Below, piece by piece: positions 20,445 through 22,913 of a stretch of DNA of 22,913 bases (position 1 is its first letter; each line of letters starts with the position of its first letter). The notes beneath the pieces were generated by a model. It did not search any database, had not been told where the DNA came from, and saw only the letters and a list, made by a program, of their open reading frames with translations. The translations under genes and the position numbers were made by a program. Origin of the DNA: a virus; IMG/VR virus record IMGVR_UViG_3300048835_000776, positions 1 through 22,913 of that record. The stretch is one strand, 5' to 3'.

Positions 20445-22010
20445 TCAAAGATGCCGCTCCGCTGTCGGCACCACGCGCGCGAGCAGGGCAATGAACCGTC
20501 GGCTCCAGCTGGACGTCGGCTCGCGCGTCTGTCGCCGCGGCTCGCCATCCTGGAGGTCGTACCAGATCACGCGCCCGCCGCGCCCGCCCTCGAGCGCGAG
20601 CCGGAAGCTGTGTTCGCCACCGAGGCTGGCGTCGTAGCCCTCGCGCACCTGCATGGCAAAGCGCGGGTCGTCGACGAACACGCCCATCTCGGTGTTGATC
20701 CAGGTCGAGCGCGGATCGAGATTGAATGAGCCTACGAATGCGATGCGTCCATCGACGATCACCGCCTTGGTGTGCAGCGAGGCGCGCGAGGAGCCTCGGA
20801 ATGGCGACTCCAGTTGCCGCCGCGAGGAGCGCTTCAGTTCGTTGATCTCGACGCCGGCGCGCAACAGGCGCAGGCGATAATGCGCATAGCCGCCATGGAC
20901 CGCGGGGATGTCGGTGGCGTTGATCGAGTTGGTCAGCACCCGAACCTGTACGCCGCGCTCCTCGAGCGCGCGCAGCCAGGCGATGCCGTCTGCGCCCGGC
21001 ACGAAATATGGCGAGATCAGCACGACCTCGCGCTCCGCGTGGTCGATCGCGCGGCGCAATTCGGCGGCTACGCCGATCAGCCGGTCGTCGCGCTGTCGCC
21101 ATTTGTCCGGCGGGTCGCCGACCACGTGGACTTGAGTGCCGGTGTAGCGGCCCTCCTCGTTCCTGATCTCGGCATCCAGCGCGGGCGGCGCCAGCAATGG
21201 CGCGAACTCGGGTAGCGCCAGTGAGCGCTCACGCTCATCCTCGAGCGCGCGCTGGGCATCGGCCAGCGTCGGTGGAGCTTGTTTCGAGGCTACTGCCGCG
21301 AGCGGAAGGACGATCGGCGCGTTCCAGTACTGGTCGAAGATGGCGCCGACCTCGGTCGCCGCCGCGCCGGTCAGCAGCACGCCGAGATCGCGGAAGTCGA
21401 AGCCCTCATGAACGCCAAAGTACTGGTCGCCGACGTTGCGGCCGCCGAGCAGCGCCACCTGGCCATCGGCGATCCATGCCTTGTTGTGCATGCGATGGTT
21501 CAGGCGGAAGCCGCTGAATATGAATTCGAACACCGCTGCCGTCGCCGAATCGCGCGTCCGGTAAGGATGGTAGATGCGCAGCTCCACCCGGTCATGCTGG
21601 TCGAGCGCGGCCAGTTCCACCGGCAGCTTGCGCGCGTACATATCGTCCACCAACACGCGCACGCGCACGCCGCGATCGGCGGCGCGCAGCAACTCGCAGG
21701 CAAGCAGTCGGCCGCTGACGTCGTCCAGCCACATGTAGTACATCGAGTCCAGGCTGCGCGAGGCGAGCTGCGCGGCGTGCAGTTGCAGGGCCAGCGCATC
21801 GGTATTCGACTCGATCAGGCGGTAGCTGGATTCGCCTTCGCGCAAGCCGATTGCGGCAACCGCGGCGGCGATCGGACCCTGAGTGGCAGGCGGCAACGAC
21901 GTCTCGAGCGTGCGCGGTCCGCGCCACTCGACCGGTGCGCAGCCCGTCAGCGTCAGCAGCACCGCCAGCAGCAAGGCAGCGACGGCGCTATTGTTGACAC
22001 CTCGTCCCAT
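20445..22010 (-). CDS. PLD-family lipoprotein (cardiolipin-synthase-like)
   Basis: 521 residues from ATG at 22010; a longer start at 22031 would run into the divergent gene. A lipoprotein signal peptide ends in LTGC (residues 21-24). Two HxKxxxxD motifs (HNKAWIAD at 175-182 and HTKAVIVD at 413-420) make a full two-lobe phospholipase D active site. The plan resembles ClsC/YmdC-type proteins, which transfer phosphatidyl groups. Lipidation should place it in the inner or outer membrane facing the periplasm. The stop codon is 31 bp from the candidate prophage end. It is a host gene and is intact. Confidence 0.9.
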   Translation of the reverse strand: MGRGVNNSAVAALLLAVLLTLTGCAPVEWRGPRTLETSLPPATQGPIAAAVAAIGLREGESSYRLIESNTDALALQLHAAQLASRSLDSMYYMWLDDVSGRLLACELLRAADRGVRVRVLVDDMYARKLPVELAALDQHDRVELRIYHPYRTRDSATAAVFEFIFSGFRLNHRMHNKAWIADGQVALLGGRNVGDQYFGVHEGFDFRDLGVLLTGAAATEVGAIFDQYWNAPIVLPLAAVASKQAPPTLADAQRALEDERERSLALPEFAPLLAPPALDAEIRNEEGRYTGTQVHVVGDPPDKWRQRDDRLIGVAAELRRAIDHAEREVVLISPYFVPGADGIAWLRALEERGVQVRVLTNSINATDIPAVHGGYAHYRLRLLRAGVEINELKRSSRRQLESPFRGSSRASLHTKAVIVDGRIAFVGSFNLDPRSTWINTEMGVFVDDPRFAMQVREGYDASLGGEHSFRLALEGGRGGRVIWYDLQDGEPRRQTREPTSSWSRRFIALLARVVPTAERHL

Positions 22011-22023
22011 CGAGCATCCGTTC

Positions 22024-22623
22024 ATGCGCATCCACAGCCAGAGTTTCCCGCCATTGGGCCGAATCCCGGGTGAATACGCCTATGGTGTGCCCGGCATCAA
22101 TCGCCCCGCGGTCGATGGCGCCAACCGCAACCCTCAGCTGGCTTGGGAGGATGCGCCGGCCGGCACCCGATCGTTCGCGCTGATCTGCGTCGACGACGAC
22201 GTGCCGAGCGTGTTCGACGATGCCAACCAGCCCGGCCGCAGCATCGCCCGCGACTTTCCGCGGCGCGACTTCATCCACTGGGTAATGGTCGACATACCGG
22301 CCAGCCTGCGCGAGATCGCCGCCGGCAGTTGCTCGGACGGCGTCGTCGCCGGCGGCAAGCGCAATCCGCCGGGGCCATCGGGCGCGCGCCAGGGCGTCAA
22401 CGATTACGGCGCCGGGCACCTCGGCTACGACGGCCCCTGCCCGCCGTGGAACGACGAGCGCCTGCATCACTATCACTTCCGGCTGTACGCGCTGGACCTG
22501 CCGACGCTTGCCGTATCCGGCCATTTCAGCGTGGCCGATGCATTGCGTGCCATGCACGGACATGTGCTGGGTATGGCCGAGTTGACCGGCGTGTATTCGC
22601 TGAATCCCGCGCTCGCCGCCTGA
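22024..22623 (+). CDS. YbhB/YbcL-family PEBP-like protein
   Basis: 199 residues from ATG at 22024; the 5' extension of the frame is antisense to the PLD gene. VDDDVPS (57-63), HWVMVDIP (85-92) and YDGPCPP with HHYHFRLYALD (135-158) are the conserved ligand-pocket motifs of bacterial phosphatidylethanolamine-binding-protein homologues. The substrate of bacterial members is not settled. It diverges from the PLD gene across 13 bp, so the two promoters must lie within or overlap the coding ends. Confidence 0.9.
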   Translation: MRIHSQSFPPLGRIPGEYAYGVPGINRPAVDGANRNPQLAWEDAPAGTRSFALICVDDDVPSVFDDANQPGRSIARDFPRRDFIHWVMVDIPASLREIAAGSCSDGVVAGGKRNPPGPSGARQGVNDYGAGHLGYDGPCPPWNDERLHHYHFRLYALDLPTLAVSGHFSVADALRAMHGHVLGMAELTGVYSLNPALAA

Positions 22624-22860
22624 GTCTTTCCGGGGCTCTCGGCGATCTGCTGGCAGGTGCGTTGTCTGCGCCCTCTCTGCGTTTCCTCAGCGTCCTCTGC
22701 GTCCTGCTCTTTCCCACGCATGGACCGAAGTCGGCAATTGCGCGGCCACTTGAACCGGGGCCAACGACCAGGCGCAATCCAGGCGCAATCCCTCTGGACA
22801 GGCCGCCCGCACGCGGGCTACCATGCCGCTCTTTTCTTCAACCGATCCTTGGAGTCCGCG
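22624..22860 (+). promoter_or_regulatory. Intergenic region upstream of rpmH
   Basis: 237 nt without a credible gene. It contains a CTCTGCGT-rich stretch (22670-22713), of the sort that yields 'AEDAEET'-like antisense ORFs and is seen as dispersed repeats in many genomes, and a perfect 11-bp tandem repeat AGGCGCAATCC (22770-22780 and 22781-22791). TGGACA (22795-22800), an 18-bp spacer and TACCAT (22819-22824) form a possible promoter for rpmH. TTGGAG before the ATG is its ribosome site. Confidence 0.45.
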
Positions 22861-22913
22861 ATGAAGCGCACTTTCCAGCCGAGCAAGCTCAAGCGCGCTC
22901 GCACCCATGGCTT
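22861..22913 (+). CDS. rpmH: Ribosomal protein L34 (5' part, cut by the window)
   Basis: The first 18 residues read MKRTFQPSKLKRARTHGF, the strongly conserved L34 start. GGAG lies seven bases upstream of the ATG. The rest of the gene (about 26 codons), and probably rnpA after it, lie beyond the window. In many gammaproteobacteria dnaA diverges from rpmH, but here the upstream gene is the PEBP gene on the same strand. Confidence 0.97.
   Translation, partial: MKRTFQPSKLKRARTHG

Noticed and set aside
22687-22908. Minus-strand ORF opposite rpmH
   Set aside because: It overlaps the conserved L34 start and the upstream repeat region; no sign of coding.
1-22913. tRNA or rRNA genes, or CRISPR arrays
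   Set aside because: I looked for cloverleaf ends, rRNA landmarks and spaced repeats by eye and saw none; the phage does not appear to use a tRNA attachment site.

Overview
The window holds one arm-and-a-half of a Mu-like (transposable) prophage and, at its right edge, chromosomal genes of a GC-rich gammaproteobacterium. The host part is a PLD-family lipoprotein, a YbhB/YbcL-type PEBP protein and the first 18 codons of rpmH. A Xanthomonadales-like host is my guess from the GC content and gene style, not something the sequence proves.

Layout. (1) 1-4615, minus strand: a tightly overlapping late operon that runs holin, lytic transglycosylase, coiled-coil membrane protein, Rz, Rz1, TraR/DksA zinc finger, tail/baseplate adaptor, tail fibre, then the start of another gene leaving the window. 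(2) 4696-8454, minus strand: a block downstream of, and codirectional with, the phage repressor: repressor, a small partner ORF, a two-helix membrane protein, a secreted protein, a zinc-ribbon membrane protein, and then a RexA-like/RexB-like pair. (3) 8455-8596: divergent control region with two palindromic operators, an extra half-site and a sigma70-type early promoter. (4) 8597-20225, plus strand: the early/middle operon with Ner, small ORFs, wHTH proteins, the DDE transposase (MuA-like), the AAA+ target-selection ATPase (MuB-like), RdgC, Gam, GemA, Mor and a Dam-type methylase, closed by a rho-independent terminator at 20264-20300. (5) 20375-20414: candidate phage terminus with two 10-bp repeats spaced 22 bp apart, ending in CA. 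(6) 20415-22913: host DNA beginning with a 4x heptamer repeat.

The genome is therefore divergent, with early genes running toward one phage end and late genes running the other way, unlike the single-direction plan of Mu itself and more like what I recall for BcepMu-type phages. Repressor and Ner are aligned paralogues facing each other across shared operators.

The most interesting content is the leftward lysogenic block. It ends in a pair whose sequences match what I remember of lambda RexA and RexB (abortive infection, exclusion of other phages) and which, as in lambda, lies downstream of the repressor on the same strand. Here the pair is translationally coupled to an extra zinc-ribbon/membrane gene, and rexA overprints the start of rexB by 137 nt. 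I propose this as a candidate three-gene Rex-type superinfection-exclusion module in a transposable phage.
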